A DNA stretch of 64,000 nucleotides from Corynebacterium gerontici (lineage in GTDB: Bacteria > Actinomycetota > Actinomycetes > Mycobacteriales > Mycobacteriaceae), in assembly GCF_003813985.1 (NCBI RefSeq), contig NZ_CP033897.1, forward strand, positions 744,001-808,000, read 5' to 3'. The notes beneath the pieces were generated by a model. That model saw only the letters and a list, made by a program, of their open reading frames with translations, had not been told where the DNA came from and ran no database searches. This document shows, in pieces, positions 1 to 11,777 of this stretch (its first letter is position 1; every line of letters begins with the position of its first letter). The translations under genes were made by a program, and so were the position numbers.

Positions 1-1114
1 GCCCCGCAACTAACCAAGACAGCGGCTTAGATTCCCAGGGGTGGTGGTGGCCATTTGCGTTGGTCAGGGTGGAATGAAATTGCAGGACTGAGGTGTGGTA
101 GTACACAAAGCCCGCGATGGCTTCCGGCAAGCGCTGCAAGAAAGAATCCGCGGCAATGGTGCCATCACTGAGTGCATGCCGGTACACCGATGTTTCGCTG
201 TCAAACCAGGATCGCCAGGAGAGAAGATAAACAGCGACGGGAAGCAAAACTAGGGAAGCGAAAGCCGGAAAGGCATCAAGGCCAATAGCTCCGAGGATGG
301 GGCGTTTGGCCTGGCCGCGGTGGCGTCGAAAAGCATCCAAAGCCACAGCGAGCATGCCAAAAAACGCCATATAGTACAGCCCGGACCACTTCACGCTCAG
401 GCTCAAGCCGAGGGAGATGCCGCAGGCAAAACGCCACCAACGAAACCCAATGCGAAACCCGAGCGTAGGAATGTTGGCTCTTGATGCGTAGGCGTTAGAG
501 TAAGCAGCGTCTTGTTGCTGAGCGTCCCGGAGAAAGCAATACGCTGCGCACAGTACAAAGAAGACTTGGATGATGTCGAGCATGCCGAACCGTGAGGTGA
601 CCAGCAGTACTCCGTCGCACACCGCGATCACACCCGCGATGCTGGCGGCAAAGGTGGAATTGCTGAGCCTGCGGGTAATCGCCATGATCAGCAGCACCAC
701 GCCTACCCCAATGCAGGCGTTGATGACGCGCCAACCCCAAGGGGAATAGCCGAACAGAAATTCACCGAGCGCGATCAGCTGCTTTGCCAAAGGGGGATGC
801 ACCACGAGGCCAAAGCCCGGATTGAGCTCGATTCCGCCAACCAAGGGGTTCGAAGTGGACTCGAGTATGTCAAAGGCCTGTGGTACGTAATGCTTCTCAT
901 CGAAAACCGGTGTGCCTTCATCAGTGATAGCACCCAGGCGAATGAAACGAGTCAGAATCGCCAGAGAGCTGATGATGGCCGTGCTGATCGAATCGGCGCG
1001 AGTCCAGGGCTTGCTTCCCGGCGCGAGGTGCCCGGCCTGAGTGGAGAATCGAGGAACGTAGCGCTGCGGCGCACCGGTACGTGATCGAGTGTGCAGACGT
1101 TCCTTGGCGAGCAT
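1..1114 (-). CDS. pmt: Dolichyl-phosphate-mannose-type protein O-mannosyltransferase, C-terminus cut by window edge
   Basis: Polytopic membrane glycosyltransferase (GT39 type) that moves mannose from polyprenyl-phosphate-mannose to secreted proteins. I translated the frame by hand: it starts MLAKERLHTRS and is open to base 1. The diagnostic stretch near residue 105 reads GFGLVVHPPLAK, the catalytic-loop region of Pmt proteins, followed by GYSPWGWRV and several hydrophobic spans. An in-frame GTG at 1132 is an alternative start. The neighbour on the other strand is a betP-type gene and rsmI follows, as in C. glutamicum. One copy of the dispersed CGTCGAAAAGC word (324-334) lies inside the gene. 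The family call is firm; the start is uncertain. Confidence 0.88.
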   Translation of the reverse strand, partial: MLAKERLHTRSRTGAPQRYVPRFSTQAGHLAPGSKPWTRADSISTAIISSLAILTRFIRLGAITDEGTPVFDEKHYVPQAFDILESTSNPLVGGIELNPGFGLVVHPPLAKQLIALGEFLFGYSPWGWRVINACIGVGVVLLIMAITRRLSNSTFAASIAGVIAVCDGVLLVTSRFGMLDIIQVFFVLCAAYCFLRDAQQQDAAYSNAYASRANIPTLGFRIGFRWWRFACGISLGLSLSVKWSGLYYMAFFGMLAVALDAFRRHRGQAKRPILGAIGLDAFPAFASLVLLPVAVYLLSWRSWFDSETSVYRHALSDGTIAADSFLQRLPEAIAGFVYYHTSVLQFHSTLTNANGHHHPWESKPLSWLVAG

Positions 1115-1250
1115 GCAAAAAGTGTAGAACACGACCCCCGAGAAGCACTGACTTGGTGTTGTGCTGAAGCGAAAACCTAGCCAAGGAGAGATGCTTGAAA
1201 GCGACTGCAACGGTTGTAGTTGGGGCGAAAAAGGGCTGTACTCAGCAATT

Positions 1251-1266
1251 GTTATAGTTTTGTTAT
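1251..1266 (+). promoter_or_regulatory. Possible MtrA-like direct repeat upstream of the betP-type gene
   Basis: Two GTTAT pentamers sit 11 bp apart (1251-1255 and 1262-1266) in the AT-rich 290-bp gap between pmt and the BCCT gene. The first overlaps a TATAGT that could be a -10. C. glutamicum betP is a known target of the response regulator MtrA, which binds 11-bp-spaced GTTAC/GTAAC-type direct repeats. The pentamers here are degenerate, so this is a suggestion based on spacing and context. Nothing else is recognised in 1115-1405. Confidence 0.3.
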
Positions 1267-1405
1267 TTCTTTGGGGTGCTTCTATGGATCGTAGTGGGCT
1301 TATACGAGAGATGAATTTGAGCAAAGCGTGGCAGAAGCCCCCAAAAATGCTGAAATTCTGATGATTCAATTTGAATTGCCAAAGATTATTCGGATCATTG
1401 GAACT

Positions 1406-3295
1406 ATGAAAGAATCTGCCGAAAATAACCCTCAACCGGGTGAAAATTATGAGAACGAGGGGGGAGTGTCACCCCACGAGACGCCGGAGTTAGCCACCGC
1501 GTCGGCTTCGGCGAACTCGGAACTTGAAGAGCAGCGTAGGGGGTCCTCTGCCACCGCGCAGTTGGCAGCCCTTCTGAGCGAAGCGAGTCAAGTTGACCAA
1601 ACCGTGAGCACCTACAAAGAAGAGGATCGCTCATACAAAGGTGAGGCAGCCGCGAAGGTGAACTGGAGTGTCACGCTTCCAGCCATCATTGTTTCGCTAG
1701 TCGTGGTTGTGTGGGGCATTTTTGGTCGGGATACCTTCTCGGACTTCTCTTCGACCGCGCTGAGCTTCGTGGTTGAGAACTTCGGCTGGGCCTTCGTGCT
1801 CTTCAGTACCGTATTCCTCGTCTTCGGCTTCGGGGTGGCGCTGAGCAAGTTCGGGCGCATCAAGCTCGGTCGCAATGACGAAGCACCGGAATTTTCCACG
1901 GTTTCGTGGATCGCAATGATGTTCGCCGCCGGCATGGGCATCGGCCTGATGTTCTACGGCGTGTCTGAGCCGCTGACCGATTACCTGAACGGTGTTCCTG
2001 GACACGAGGAGCGCGACGTTGCGCAAGCTATGTCCACTACCTTGCTGCACTGGACGCTGCACCCTTGGGCCATCTACGGCATCTTCGGCTTGGCTATTGC
2101 CTATTCGACGTTCCGCCTCGGGCGCCGTCAGTTGCTGAGCTCCGCGTTCATTCCGCTCATCGGCGAACGACGTGCCAAGGGCTCGCTCGGCAACTTCATT
2201 GACTTCATGGCCATCCTCGCCACGATCTTCGGAACCGCTTGCTCCCTCGGCATCGGTGCCACCCAGATCGCCGCGGGGCTCGACGCCGCGGGCATCATTG
2301 AAAACCCCGGCATGAAGAGCATCATCATGATCGTCTCGGTGCTCACCCTCGCCTACCTGATCTCGGCAATGTCTGGCGTGGGTAAAGGCATCCAGTATGT
2401 GTCCAACATGAACATGGTGCTGGCAGCTTTGATTGCGCTGTTCGTGTTCGTTGTGGGGCCAACCGTGACCATCTTGAACTTCCTCCCCGGCTCCATCGGT
2501 GCCTACCTGTCTAACTTCTTCGAGATGATCGGCCGCACGGCCGAGTCCGCTGACGGCACCGCTGGCGAATGGCTCAACGGCTGGACCATCTTCTACTGGG
2601 CATGGTGGATTTCCTGGAGCCCCTTCGTGGGCATGTTCCTGGCTCGCATTTCCCGTGGCCGCACGATTCGCGAGTTCCTCTTCGGCGTCATGCTGGTTCC
2701 CTCCGGTGTGTCCGTGGTGTGGTTCGCCATCTTCGGCGGTACCGCAATTCACCTTGAGCAGCAGGGCGAATCCATCTACGGCGACGGCGATGCTGAGTAT
2801 CAGCTCTTCGATCTCCTGCACCACTTCCCGGGCGGCAACGTAATCGCCATCGTGGCCGTGGTCTTGTTGGCGACCTTCTTCATCACCTCGGCGGACTCCG
2901 CCTCCACGGTCATGGGATCGATGAGCCAGAACGGCCAGGTAGACGCCAACAAGTACGTCTCCGCTGTTTGGGGTCTGCTGGTTGGTCTGATCGGCATGAC
3001 TATGCTGGTTACCGGCGGCAGCGATGTGTTGGGTAACCTCCAGAACCTCACCATTATTGCGGCGAGCCCGTTCCTCTTGGTGATCATCGCCCTGATGTTC
3101 GCTATCCTCAAGGATCTGCGAAACGACGAGATCTACCTGGATTACCGTGAACAACAGCGCTTCGCAGCGCGTCTTGCCCGCGAACGCCGTATTCACGTTG
3201 ATCGCGAGAAGCGCGCCCAGGCACGTCAGCGTCGCAGTGATGCAAGAAATCAGCGCAAAATTTCTAAATCTGCAAACAGCGGCATGAAAAAATAG
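1406..3295 (+). CDS. betP: BCCT-family glycine-betaine/compatible-solute transporter (BetP type)
   Basis: Sodium-coupled osmolyte uptake carrier of the plasma membrane, about 629 aa and 12 membrane spans. The glycine-rich [10 protein letters not shown] stretch of the BetP substrate/Na+ site and the aromatic [10 protein letters not shown] segment of the BCCT signature are both visible. The roughly 75-residue N-terminus is strongly acidic. The last ~60 residues are Arg/Lys-rich ([15 protein letters not shown]), the layout of the osmosensing tails of C. glutamicum BetP. The start at ATG 1406 is chosen; a GTG at 1328 would add 26 residues. A strong hairpin follows the stop. EctP- or LcoP-type BCCT carriers cannot be excluded from sequence alone. 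Confidence 0.82.
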   Translation: MKESAENNPQPGENYENEGGVSPHETPELATASASANSELEEQRRGSSATAQLAALLSEASQVDQTVSTYKEEDRSYKGEAAAKVNWSVTLPAIIVSLVVVVWGIFGRDTFSDFSSTALSFVVENFGWAFVLFSTVFLVFGFGVALSKFGRIKLGRNDEAPEFSTVSWIAMMFAAGMGIGLMFYGVSEPLTDYLNGVPGHEERDVAQAMSTTLLHWTLHPWAIYGIFGLAIAYSTFRLGRRQLLSSAFIPLIGERRAKGSLGNFIDFMAILATIFGTACSLGIGATQIAAGLDAAGIIENPGMKSIIMIVSVLTLAYLISAMSGVGKGIQYVSNMNMVLAALIALFVFVVGPTVTILNFLPGSIGAYLSNFFEMIGRTAESADGTAGEWLNGWTIFYWAWWISWSPFVGMFLARISRGRTIREFLFGVMLVPSGVSVVWFAIFGGTAIHLEQQGESIYGDGDAEYQLFDLLHHFPGGNVIAIVAVVLLATFFITSADSASTVMGSMSQNGQVDANKYVSAVWGLLVGLIGMTMLVTGGSDVLGNLQNLTIIAASPFLLVIIALMFAILKDLRNDEIYLDYREQQRFAARLARERRIHVDREKRAQARQRRSDARNQRKISKSANSGMKK

Positions 3296-3311
3296 ACGCT
3301 GAAGCAGTAAC

Positions 3312-3349
3312 GCAAGACCCGGCCCTCGAACAGGGGGCACGGGTCTTGC
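3312..3349 (+). terminator. Hairpin after betP-type gene
   Basis: Perfect 10-bp stem GCAAGACCCG/CGGGTCTTGC with an 18-nt loop, 14 bases after the stop codon. There is no T-run, so termination efficiency is uncertain. A second smaller hairpin (CGCTGCC TTGC GGCAGCG, 3372-3389) lies just before the next gene. Confidence 0.55.
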
Positions 3350-3431
3350 CTGTGAGCACCGCCGTGAGGAACGCTGCCTTGCGGCAGCGAATAACTACAT
3401 TATTCATCTTCGAAAGGATGAGCTTTCAACC

Positions 3432-4781
3432 ATGCTCAAAAGAACAATGAGCACCGCGATGGCCTTCGTGGGCATCGTGATCGGCGCAGGATTTGCAACC
3501 GGACAGGAAGTTCTGCAGTACTTCGTCTCCCACGGCACCATGGGCATCTGGGGTGCCCTGGTGTCCGGCCTGGTGATGATCGCCGCCGGTACCGCCTCCC
3601 TGCAGCTGGGCAGTTACTTCTTGGCAAACGATCACTCTGTGGTGCTTCGCCGTATCTCGCACCCGGTGGTAGCGAGAATCCTCGACGCCGGTGTGCTGAT
3701 TACCCTCTTCTGCACAGGCTTCGTGATGTTCGCAGGTGCCGGTTCCAACATGCAGCAGCAATTCGGCTGGCCCATCTGGGCAGGCTCGCTGATGATGCTC
3801 ATCCTGGTGCTGCTCACTGGCCTGCTGAATGTAGATAAGGTCACGAACGTTATTGGCGCGATCACCCCGTTGATCATCGTGTTCGTTGCGATGGCGGTGA
3901 TCTACGCGATCATCAACTCCGACGCCGATACCGCGGTACTCAATTCAGCAGCTTCGGAGATCAACTCGGCAACACCCAACTGGCTTTTGTCCGCACTGAA
4001 CTATGTTGGTTTGGCATTGATGATGGGTTCCTCCATGTCCATCATTATCGGCGGCAATAATTTCAATCCCCGCGCCGCAGGCCTTGGTGGCATGGTCGGT
4101 GGTCTGATCTACGGCGTCATGATGCTGATCTCCACCTGGGGCCTGTACTCGGTAGTGAATCGTGTTGGCCAGGACGACGTCCCGATGTTGACCATCGTCA
4201 ACATGATTAACCCGACCCTGGGTCTGATCATGTCCATCGTCATTATTGGCATGATTTTCAACACCGCCATTTCCATGTTCTACGCCTTTGGTAAGCGTGC
4301 AACGTCTTCCAAGCCCAAGCTCTTCTACCCGGTCTTTGCCGTGAGCTGCGTGATCGGTTGGGGCTGCTCCTTCATGGGCTTCAAAACCCTGGTGGGCGTC
4401 GTGTACCCGATCCTCGGTTACATGGGTATCTTCCTCGCCGTGATCGTGGGTGGTGCGTGGATGAAGAGCCTGGCGAAGATCCGCGAAGAGCGGAATCGAC
4501 GCGAAAAGATCCACGAGCTGGTTCGTCGCAAGCTGGATCCCAACCTTCGCTTTAGCTCAAAGCAGGCACGCCAATTGCAGCGTTACACGGAGGAATCCGT
4601 CCTCGAGACGGAGCGCATCGCAGAATCCGTGCGTGAAGAAGTCAAAGAAGAAATCGCTTCGGCACACGATAAAGAAACCGCTGAAGATGCCGTGCCAGAC
4701 GCGGGCGATCTGAAGCTCCCTGATCACGCGGGACACCGCCAATACGCGGAAGATCCGGACGCCGCAGACTCATCGAAGTAG
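3432..4781 (+). CDS. YkvI-type membrane transporter (COG3814 family)
   Basis: Integral membrane protein of 449 aa whose N-terminus, VGIVIGAGFATGQEVLQYF, is typical of YkvI/branched-chain-amino-acid-like carriers with a LeuT-style fold. About ten hydrophobic segments fill residues 5-345. They are followed by a long charged, coiled-coil-like cytoplasmic tail of ~100 residues (EERNRREKIHELVRRKL, then Glu-rich). A GAAAGGA ribosome site precedes ATG 3432. The substrate is unknown. The position directly after an osmolyte carrier is suggestive only. A good terminator follows, so it ends its transcription unit. Confidence 0.72.
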   Translation: MLKRTMSTAMAFVGIVIGAGFATGQEVLQYFVSHGTMGIWGALVSGLVMIAAGTASLQLGSYFLANDHSVVLRRISHPVVARILDAGVLITLFCTGFVMFAGAGSNMQQQFGWPIWAGSLMMLILVLLTGLLNVDKVTNVIGAITPLIIVFVAMAVIYAIINSDADTAVLNSAASEINSATPNWLLSALNYVGLALMMGSSMSIIIGGNNFNPRAAGLGGMVGGLIYGVMMLISTWGLYSVVNRVGQDDVPMLTIVNMINPTLGLIMSIVIIGMIFNTAISMFYAFGKRATSSKPKLFYPVFAVSCVIGWGCSFMGFKTLVGVVYPILGYMGIFLAVIVGGAWMKSLAKIREERNRREKIHELVRRKLDPNLRFSSKQARQLQRYTEESVLETERIAESVREEVKEEIASAHDKETAEDAVPDAGDLKLPDHAGHRQYAEDPDAADSSK

Positions 4782-4804
4782 CGGTTCACACGCATTGAGA
4801 AACG

Positions 4805-4849
4805 ACACCACCTCGGTACCGCCATCATTGGCGCCGCGGTGGTGTTTTT
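4805..4849 (+). terminator. Rho-independent terminator after the YkvI-type gene
   Basis: The stem ACACCACC (4805-4812) pairs with GGTGGTGT (4838-4845) and runs into a T5 tract. Loop bases can extend the pairing with CGG/CCG. Confidence 0.8.
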
Positions 4850-4917
4850 CTGCGTGCAGTTGAAAAGCGGGGCGTCGAAAAGCGGATACACGCACCACGT
4901 GTGCCACACTCGATGGC

Positions 4918-5772
4918 ATGCACACCCCCCGCGAAGCCTTGCCTCACGGCGTTGTACTCGCCGCCACCCCGCTTGGGAACCCAGCAGATGCCAGTGAGAG
5001 ATTGAAGTTCGCCCTGGCATCCGCCCCCGTGATTGCCTCTGAGGACACCCGGCGCACCAAAGCGTTGGCTCAAGCGTTAGGTGTGGAAATAACCGGCAAA
5101 ATCATCAGCAACTTCGATCACAATGAGGCAGCTCGCGTTGAGCAATTGCTGGATCTTGCTCGCCACGGCACCGTGTTGGTGGTGACTGACGCCGGTATGC
5201 CTATCGTCTCAGATCCTGGCCTACCGCTGGTTGCAGCAGCCCATGACGCAGAGATACCGGTGACGTGCATTCCCGGCCCCTCGGCCGTGACGACGGCGCT
5301 GGCACTTTCGGGGCTCGGCGTGGGCAAGTTCATCTTCGATGGTTTTGCTCCGAGGAAGAATGGTCAACGTCGTGTGTGGTTGGATTCTTTGCTTTCGGAA
5401 CAACGGGCTGTGTGTTTCTTTGAATCACCTCACCGAATCGCAGAAACTCTGGCCGTGGCCGCAGAGGTTTTGGGCGAGGATCGTCGCGCGGCGGTGGCCC
5501 GCGAGCTGACCAAGACCTATGAGGAGGTACGTCGCGGATCACTCGGGGAGCTGGCGCAGTGGGCTCAGCAGGGGCTACGCGGTGAAATCACCGTTGTGTT
5601 GGAAGGTGCTGAGCAACAGACGGCGAAACCGGAGGATCTTCTGGGGCAAGTCAGTGCATTAGTGGAGGCGGGAGTTCGGCTCAAAGACGCGGCGGGCCAA
5701 GTGGCGCAAGCGAACAAGGCCAGCAAGAAGCAGCTCTATGATGCCTTCCTGGCTTATAAGTCCGAGGGATAA
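4918..5772 (+). CDS. rsmI: 16S rRNA (cytidine-1402-2'-O)-methyltransferase
   Basis: SAM-dependent tetrapyrrole-methylase-fold enzyme that 2'-O-methylates C1402 of 16S rRNA in the decoding centre. It is 284 aa, the usual length. Visible family marks are [17 protein letters not shown] near the N-terminus, [22 protein letters not shown], and [10 protein letters not shown] followed by FFESPHRI. Start ATG 4918. A copy of the CGTCGAAAAGC word (4873-4883) lies in its upstream region. The 60-bp gap to metG leaves co-transcription possible. Confidence 0.93.
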   Translation: MHTPREALPHGVVLAATPLGNPADASERLKFALASAPVIASEDTRRTKALAQALGVEITGKIISNFDHNEAARVEQLLDLARHGTVLVVTDAGMPIVSDPGLPLVAAAHDAEIPVTCIPGPSAVTTALALSGLGVGKFIFDGFAPRKNGQRRVWLDSLLSEQRAVCFFESPHRIAETLAVAAEVLGEDRRAAVARELTKTYEEVRRGSLGELAQWAQQGLRGEITVVLEGAEQQTAKPEDLLGQVSALVEAGVRLKDAAGQVAQANKASKKQLYDAFLAYKSEG

Positions 5773-5855
5773 CAAGTCGGGGAACTTCGCGCTGCTCTGC
5801 TCGCTTCCTCGCCCGAATCGCCATTGGGGGAGTGGGTAAATTAAGCTCGGAGGTT

Positions 5856-7691
5856 ATGAATTCACCAGTCCTCGTCGCCGTCGCATGGCCTTATGCCAAC
5901 GGACCTCGCCACATCGGACACGTGGCAGGGTTCGGTGTTCCTTCTGACGTGTTCGCGCGCTTCCAGCGAATGCGTGGCGCCGATGTGCTGATGATCTCCG
6001 GCACCGACGAGCACGGTACGCCCCTGCTGGTTCAGGCAGACAAAGAAGGCGTGAGTGTGCGCGAGCTGGCGGATCGCTACAACCGTCAAATCGTCCAGGA
6101 CCTCGCGGGCTTGGGCCTGAGCTATGACCTGTTCACCCGCACCACCACCCGCAATCACTACGCGGTGGTACAGGAATTGTTCAGGGGCTTGTATGAAAAC
6201 GGCTACATGCTCAAAGAGACCACCAAGGGGGCCATCTCGCCTTCGACGGGTCGTACCCTGCCTGACCGCTATATCGAAGGCACCTGCCCGATTTGTGGCG
6301 CCGACGATGCACGCGGCGATCAGTGCGACACCTGCGGCAATCAACTTGATCCAGCAGATCTGATCAATCCGGTTTCGAAGATCAACGGTGAGACTCCAGA
6401 ATTCGTAGAAACTGAGCACTTCCTTCTTGATTTGCCCGCGCTGGCGCAAGCGTTGGGGCAGTGGCTGCAAGGTCGCGAGAATTGGCGCCCAAACGTGCTC
6501 AAGTTCTCCCTGAATCTCCTTGAAGATCTGCGCCCGCGCGCTATGACGCGCGACATCGATTGGGGTGTTCCCATTCCGATCGAGGGTTGGCAAGACAATA
6601 ACGCCAAGAAGCTTTACGTGTGGTTCGACGCGGTTGTTGGGTATTTGTCTGCTTCCATCGAATGGGCGTATCGGGCTGGTCGCCCGGAGGCGTGGCGCGA
6701 GTGGTGGACTAATCCGGAAGCCGTGAGCTACTACTTCATGGGCAAGGACAACATCACATTCCACTCACAGATTTGGCCAGCAGAGCTGCTTGGTTACCAA
6801 GGCGAGGGAGCTCATGGTGGCAGTGAGCATGAATTGGGTGCTCTGCAACTTCCCACCGAGGTAGTCTCGTCTGAATATCTCACGATGAGTGGTTCGAAGT
6901 TCTCATCTTCGAAGGGCGTGGTGATCTACGTCAAGGATTTCCTCGCGGAGTACGGCCCTGATCCGCTGCGCTACTTCATTGCCGTAGCCGGTCCGGAGAA
7001 CAACGACACTGACTTCACCTGGGATGAGTTCGTTCGCCGCAACAACAATGAGCTTGCCAACGGGTGGGGCAACCTGGTGAACCGCACGGTGAGCATGGCT
7101 TTTAAGAACTTCGGTGAGGTTCCCGAGCCGGGAGAGCTTTTCGACGCCGACCGCGCCATCCTTGACCTTGGCGCCAAAGCCTTCGACGTGGTCGGAGACG
7201 CCTTGGCTCACAACCGATTCAAAGTAGGCATCACGCATGCCATGCATGTGGTAGGCGAGACTAACGCCTATATCGCGGATCAGGAGCCGTGGAAGTTGGC
7301 GAAGGATCCTGAGCAGCGCGAACGCCTGGCCACTGTGCTGTGGACCGCGCTGCAGATGGTGAGCGACTGCAACACCCTGCTCACGCCTTACCTGCCGCAC
7401 ACCGCCCAGAAGGTGCATGAGGCGCTGGGGCGCGAGGGCGTGTGGTCCGGTATGCCGGAGATTCGCGAGGTGGCAGATGATATGGATGTTCACCCGGTGG
7501 GCGTGGGTGTGCCGGAGCAAGACACCACGTATTTGACTATCTCCGGTGATTACGAGGCAGCTCAGGCTCAGTGGTGCCGAGTAGAAGTAGAGCCCGGTAC
7601 GCCACTGGCAAAACCCAAGCCGCTAATTGCCAAGCTCGATCCGGAGCTTGGAGAGACTGGGCCGGAGTGGGCGCCGGTGAACAATGGCTAA
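5856..7691 (+). CDS. metG: Methionyl-tRNA synthetase
   Basis: Class I aminoacyl-tRNA synthetase charging tRNA-Met and initiator tRNA in the cytoplasm. The HIGH box is exact (PRHIGH, residues 17-22). The KMSKS loop is KFSSSKG near residue 347. A zinc knuckle CPIC...CDTC is near residues 142-160, and [12 protein letters not shown] marks the methionine pocket region. I prefer ATG 5856 over the in-frame GTG 5832: the GGAGG at 5849-5853 is unusually close to the ATG, but family N-termini begin here. The last 8 bases overlap tatD, implying translational coupling. Confidence 0.95.
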   Translation: MNSPVLVAVAWPYANGPRHIGHVAGFGVPSDVFARFQRMRGADVLMISGTDEHGTPLLVQADKEGVSVRELADRYNRQIVQDLAGLGLSYDLFTRTTTRNHYAVVQELFRGLYENGYMLKETTKGAISPSTGRTLPDRYIEGTCPICGADDARGDQCDTCGNQLDPADLINPVSKINGETPEFVETEHFLLDLPALAQALGQWLQGRENWRPNVLKFSLNLLEDLRPRAMTRDIDWGVPIPIEGWQDNNAKKLYVWFDAVVGYLSASIEWAYRAGRPEAWREWWTNPEAVSYYFMGKDNITFHSQIWPAELLGYQGEGAHGGSEHELGALQLPTEVVSSEYLTMSGSKFSSSKGVVIYVKDFLAEYGPDPLRYFIAVAGPENNDTDFTWDEFVRRNNNELANGWGNLVNRTVSMAFKNFGEVPEPGELFDADRAILDLGAKAFDVVGDALAHNRFKVGITHAMHVVGETNAYIADQEPWKLAKDPEQRERLATVLWTALQMVSDCNTLLTPYLPHTAQKVHEALGREGVWSGMPEIREVADDMDVHPVGVGVPEQDTTYLTISGDYEAAQAQWCRVEVEPGTPLAKPKPLIAKLDPELGETGPEWAPVNNG

Positions 7692-8532
7692 GAAGAAGCA
7701 ACGCCCAACCCCGGTTCCTGCAGATCACCCCGGCGGGATGGTTGATGCGCACACGCACCTTGCCAGTTGCGGTGCGCGAAATGCCGAAGAGGTGCGTGCA
7801 ATCGCGGATCGAGCGCAACGGGCCGGTGTGGAACTGATATGCACCGTCGGTGATGGACTTGCCGAAGCCGAGCTTGCCCTTGCCGCCGCACATCTCGATG
7901 CCCGCGTTTTTGCCGCGTGCGCAGTTCACCCAACACGCGCTGGTGAGCTCAACGCCGAAACCCGCAAGCGCCTGAGTGAAATGGCGCAGGATCCCCGCTG
8001 CGTCGCCATCGGGGAAACTGGGTTGGATACCTACTGGATCAAGCACGATCCGGACAAAACGGCTCCACTCGACGTTCAAGTTGAGGCCTTACGTTGGCAC
8101 ATCGACCTGGCGGTAGAGGTGGGCAAGCCCTTGATGATTCACAACAGGGAAGCCGACGAGCCTCTGATGGAGGTGCTTGCTGGCGCGACAGCGCCGGTAG
8201 ATACCATTCTTCACTGCTTCTCTTCGCCCTTAGATGTGGCGCGTGAGGCACTGGATCGCGGCTATATCTTGAGTTTTGCTGGCAACGCCACGTTTAAGCG
8301 CAATGATGATCTGCGTGAGGCTGCTGCTTTAGCTCCTGCGGAACAGATTCTCGTGGAAACGGATGCTCCGTATATGACGCCCGAGCCATTCCGTGGTGCT
8401 CGCAATGAGACTGCGTTGATTGGTCACACGTTTAACGTGCTCGCTGATGCTCGTGGTGAAGACTCGGGTCAGTTCGCGCGTCAGGTAGCTGAGAACTTCC
8501 GGCGCGTGTATCAGCTTGATCGCACTGTGTGA
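7684..8532 (+). CDS. tatD: TatD-family metal-dependent hydrolase (DNase)
   Basis: TIM-barrel metallohydrolase of 282 aa. Metal ligands appear in order: MVDAHTHL (HxH), [21 protein letters not shown] and [12 protein letters not shown]. Family members have 3'-5' exonuclease or D-aminoacyl-tRNA deacylase-like roles; the exact substrate here is unknown. The start overlaps the metG stop. The conserved metG-tatD-rpf2-rsmA order matches other corynebacteria. A hairpin follows the stop closely. Confidence 0.9.
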   Translation: MAKKKQRPTPVPADHPGGMVDAHTHLASCGARNAEEVRAIADRAQRAGVELICTVGDGLAEAELALAAAHLDARVFAACAVHPTRAGELNAETRKRLSEMAQDPRCVAIGETGLDTYWIKHDPDKTAPLDVQVEALRWHIDLAVEVGKPLMIHNREADEPLMEVLAGATAPVDTILHCFSSPLDVAREALDRGYILSFAGNATFKRNDDLREAAALAPAEQILVETDAPYMTPEPFRGARNETALIGHTFNVLADARGEDSGQFARQVAENFRRVYQLDRTV

Positions 8533-8537
8533 TTGTT

Positions 8538-8570
8538 CACAGCCGCGGGGTATCCACCTTGACGGCTGTG
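8538..8570 (+). terminator. Hairpin after tatD
   Basis: Perfect 8-bp stem CACAGCCG/CGGCTGTG separated by 17 nt, beginning 5 bases after the tatD stop. There is no clear T tract. Confidence 0.5.
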
Positions 8571-8646
8571 GCGTACGGGTGACTGCTGAGTCGCGAGTGG
8601 CACCTGAGTTTTCTGTGGTGTGGGGGAGTCGTGGCTGCACACTTAA

Positions 8647-9912
<1,266 letters not shown>

Positions 9913-9931
9913 GCCACTAGATGCCTGCCCG

Positions 9932-9957
9932 CAAGCCACGGTTACAGCCGTGGCTTG
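9932..9957 (+). terminator. Terminator after rpf2
   Basis: Perfect 10-bp stem CAAGCCACGG/CCGTGGCTTG with a 6-nt loop, 20 bases after the stop, followed by TTCGCTTTCC. Confidence 0.7.
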
Positions 9958-9996
9958 TTCGCTTTCCACCAATCCTCACCGGTAGATTAGGCATTC

Positions 9997-10869
9997 ATGG
10001 AAACTCCCCGCGCGCAATTATTAGGTCCCGCGGAAATTCGCGAACTTGCGGCTTTCATTGGCGTCACCCCCACTAAAAAGCTGGGGCAGAACTTCGTGCA
10101 TGATCCGAACACTGTCCGCATGATTATTGGCGCCGCAGATCTAAAGCCCGAAGACCACGTTGTGGAGGTCGGGCCGGGACTTGGATCGCTCACACTGGGT
10201 TTGCTGGAAACGGTGGATCGTGTCACCGCCGTTGAAATCGACCCACGCTTGGCCCAACTCTTGCCTCAGACGGTAGCGGCGCGCGCGGAGATAGTTGCTG
10301 AGAGGCTCAACCTTCTGCACAAGGACGCGCTGTTGATTAACAAGGACGACATCGATGAGCCAACGGCACTGGTTGCCAACTTGCCCTACAACGTTTCCGT
10401 GCCGGTGTTGTTGCACTTGCTTCGACTGTTTCCGAGCATTCGCCGTGTGTTGGTGATGGTGCAGGCGGAAGTGGCTGATCGTTTGGCGGCAAAGCCGGGC
10501 AATAAGATTTACGGTGTGCCGAGCGTGAAGGCGGGTTTCTACGGTGAGGTTCGTCGCGCAGGCTCGATCGGCAAAAACGTGTTTTGGCCAGCACCGAAGA
10601 TCGAATCGGGTTTAGTCAGGATCGATTGCTTTGATCGGGACAATGCGCCGTGGCCAGTCACCGAGGAATTCCGGGCGGGGCTGTTTCCCCTGGTTGATGC
10701 TGCCTTTGCTCAAAGGCGCAAAACCTTGCGCTCGGCATTGAAGGGCCATTTCGGTAGTGCTTCAGCCGCCGAGGAAGCACTGCTGCGTGCGGGCATTGCC
10801 CCAACCGCTCGAGGAGAAACGCTCAGTACCGCAGATTTTGTTCGTTTGGCGCAGGAGGCGGGCGAATGA
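9997..10869 (+). CDS. rsmA: 16S rRNA (adenine-1518/1519-N6)-dimethyltransferase
   Basis: KsgA-type SAM methyltransferase that dimethylates two adjacent adenines in helix 45 during small-subunit assembly. It is 290 aa. Motif I is [12 protein letters not shown], the N-terminus carries [12 protein letters not shown], and the catalytic NLPYNVSVP motif is present, followed by VQAEVADRL. The last four bases overlap the ispE start (ATGA), beginning the four-gene overlapping run rsmA-ispE-ABC-F-hydrolase. Confidence 0.95.
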   Translation: METPRAQLLGPAEIRELAAFIGVTPTKKLGQNFVHDPNTVRMIIGAADLKPEDHVVEVGPGLGSLTLGLLETVDRVTAVEIDPRLAQLLPQTVAARAEIVAERLNLLHKDALLINKDDIDEPTALVANLPYNVSVPVLLHLLRLFPSIRRVLVMVQAEVADRLAAKPGNKIYGVPSVKAGFYGEVRRAGSIGKNVFWPAPKIESGLVRIDCFDRDNAPWPVTEEFRAGLFPLVDAAFAQRRKTLRSALKGHFGSASAAEEALLRAGIAPTARGETLSTADFVRLAQEAGE

Positions 10870-11777
10870 CTCAAGAAATCACTGCCAAAGCCCATGCGAA
10901 AGTGAACCTTCACCTCGGCGTCGGGCATGTGCGCGAGGACGGGTATCACGAGCTCGTCACCGTATTTCAATCGCTTTCGCTTTACGACGTCGTCCGTATC
11001 ACTCCTGCAGATGTGATGGGCGCGGGGTGCGTCGAAAAGCTTCAAGCGGATGCGCCGGGAGTGCCCGAGGACGCCTCGAACTTGGCTTGGAAAGCGGCGG
11101 AGGCCGTTGCGCAGCGTTCGGGAGAACAGCTTTCTCGTGTGGCGATCGAGCTGCGCAAGGGGATCCCGGTGGCTGGAGGCATGGCGGGTGGCTCGGCCGA
11201 TGCGGCGGCAACTTTGCTGGCGATGAACGCAACCTTGCAGCGCCCATTATCGGAGGCAGTGTTGCTGGAGATCGCCGCCGAACTTGGTTCCGACATCCCC
11301 TTCACGCTGCTTGGCGAAACCCGGGTGGGAACCGGCAGGGGCGAGGCGTTGACGCCGCTGATGTCTCGCGGCCAATATCACTGGGCGTTGGCGTTTTCTA
11401 AGCAGGGGCTGTCTACCCCGGAGGTGTTTGCCAAGTTGGACACGATGGAACGCGAGGCGCACCTGAGTTACGAGGCTGTGGCGCAGGCGCTCATGCGCGC
11501 CGATGCTCAAACACTGGCGGAAGCACTGCACAATGATTTGCAGGCTGCGGCGCTGTCTCTTCGGCCTGATCTGCGCAAAGTGTTGAACATGGGGGAGCGC
11601 GCCGGCGCGTTGCGCGGCATCGTGTCTGGGTCGGGTCCCACCTGTGCTTTCTTGTGCGCGGACGCCGAATCGGCGCAAGAGGTTGCTGCCGAACTCGGTG
11701 TGTACTATCGCACCGCCACCGCAACGGGTCCCGCGCCAGGGGCCGAGCTCATGGAAGGTTCTGCATGGTCAATCTGA
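10866..11777 (+). CDS. ispE: 4-diphosphocytidyl-2-C-methyl-D-erythritol kinase
   Basis: GHMP-superfamily kinase of the non-mevalonate isoprenoid pathway that phosphorylates CDP-ME, feeding the polyprenyl carriers used for the cell wall. It is 303 aa. Visible motifs are [14 protein letters not shown] at the N-terminus, the ATP-binding [17 protein letters not shown], and [12 protein letters not shown] near the C-terminus. It starts inside the rsmA stop and its last 13 bases overlap the ABC-F gene, so the three are surely co-translated. One CGTCGAAAAGC copy (11030-11040) encodes V-E-K-L here. Confidence 0.94.
   Translation: MTQEITAKAHAKVNLHLGVGHVREDGYHELVTVFQSLSLYDVVRITPADVMGAGCVEKLQADAPGVPEDASNLAWKAAEAVAQRSGEQLSRVAIELRKGIPVAGGMAGGSADAAATLLAMNATLQRPLSEAVLLEIAAELGSDIPFTLLGETRVGTGRGEALTPLMSRGQYHWALAFSKQGLSTPEVFAKLDTMEREAHLSYEAVAQALMRADAQTLAEALHNDLQAAALSLRPDLRKVLNMGERAGALRGIVSGSGPTCAFLCADAESAQEVAAELGVYYRTATATGPAPGAELMEGSAWSI

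Noticed and set aside
1161..1361. 66-aa plus-strand frame upstream of the betP-type gene
   Set aside because: Overlaps the betP-type 5' region, lacks a convincing ribosome site and looks like regulatory DNA.
1697..3340. 547-aa minus-strand open frame opposite the betP-type gene
   Set aside because: His/Glu/Asp-rich shadow translation of a strongly supported BCCT gene; no own family features.
10757..11401. 214-aa plus-strand frame across the rsmA/ispE junction
   Set aside because: Arg/Gly/Cys-rich shadow of two well-supported overlapping genes.
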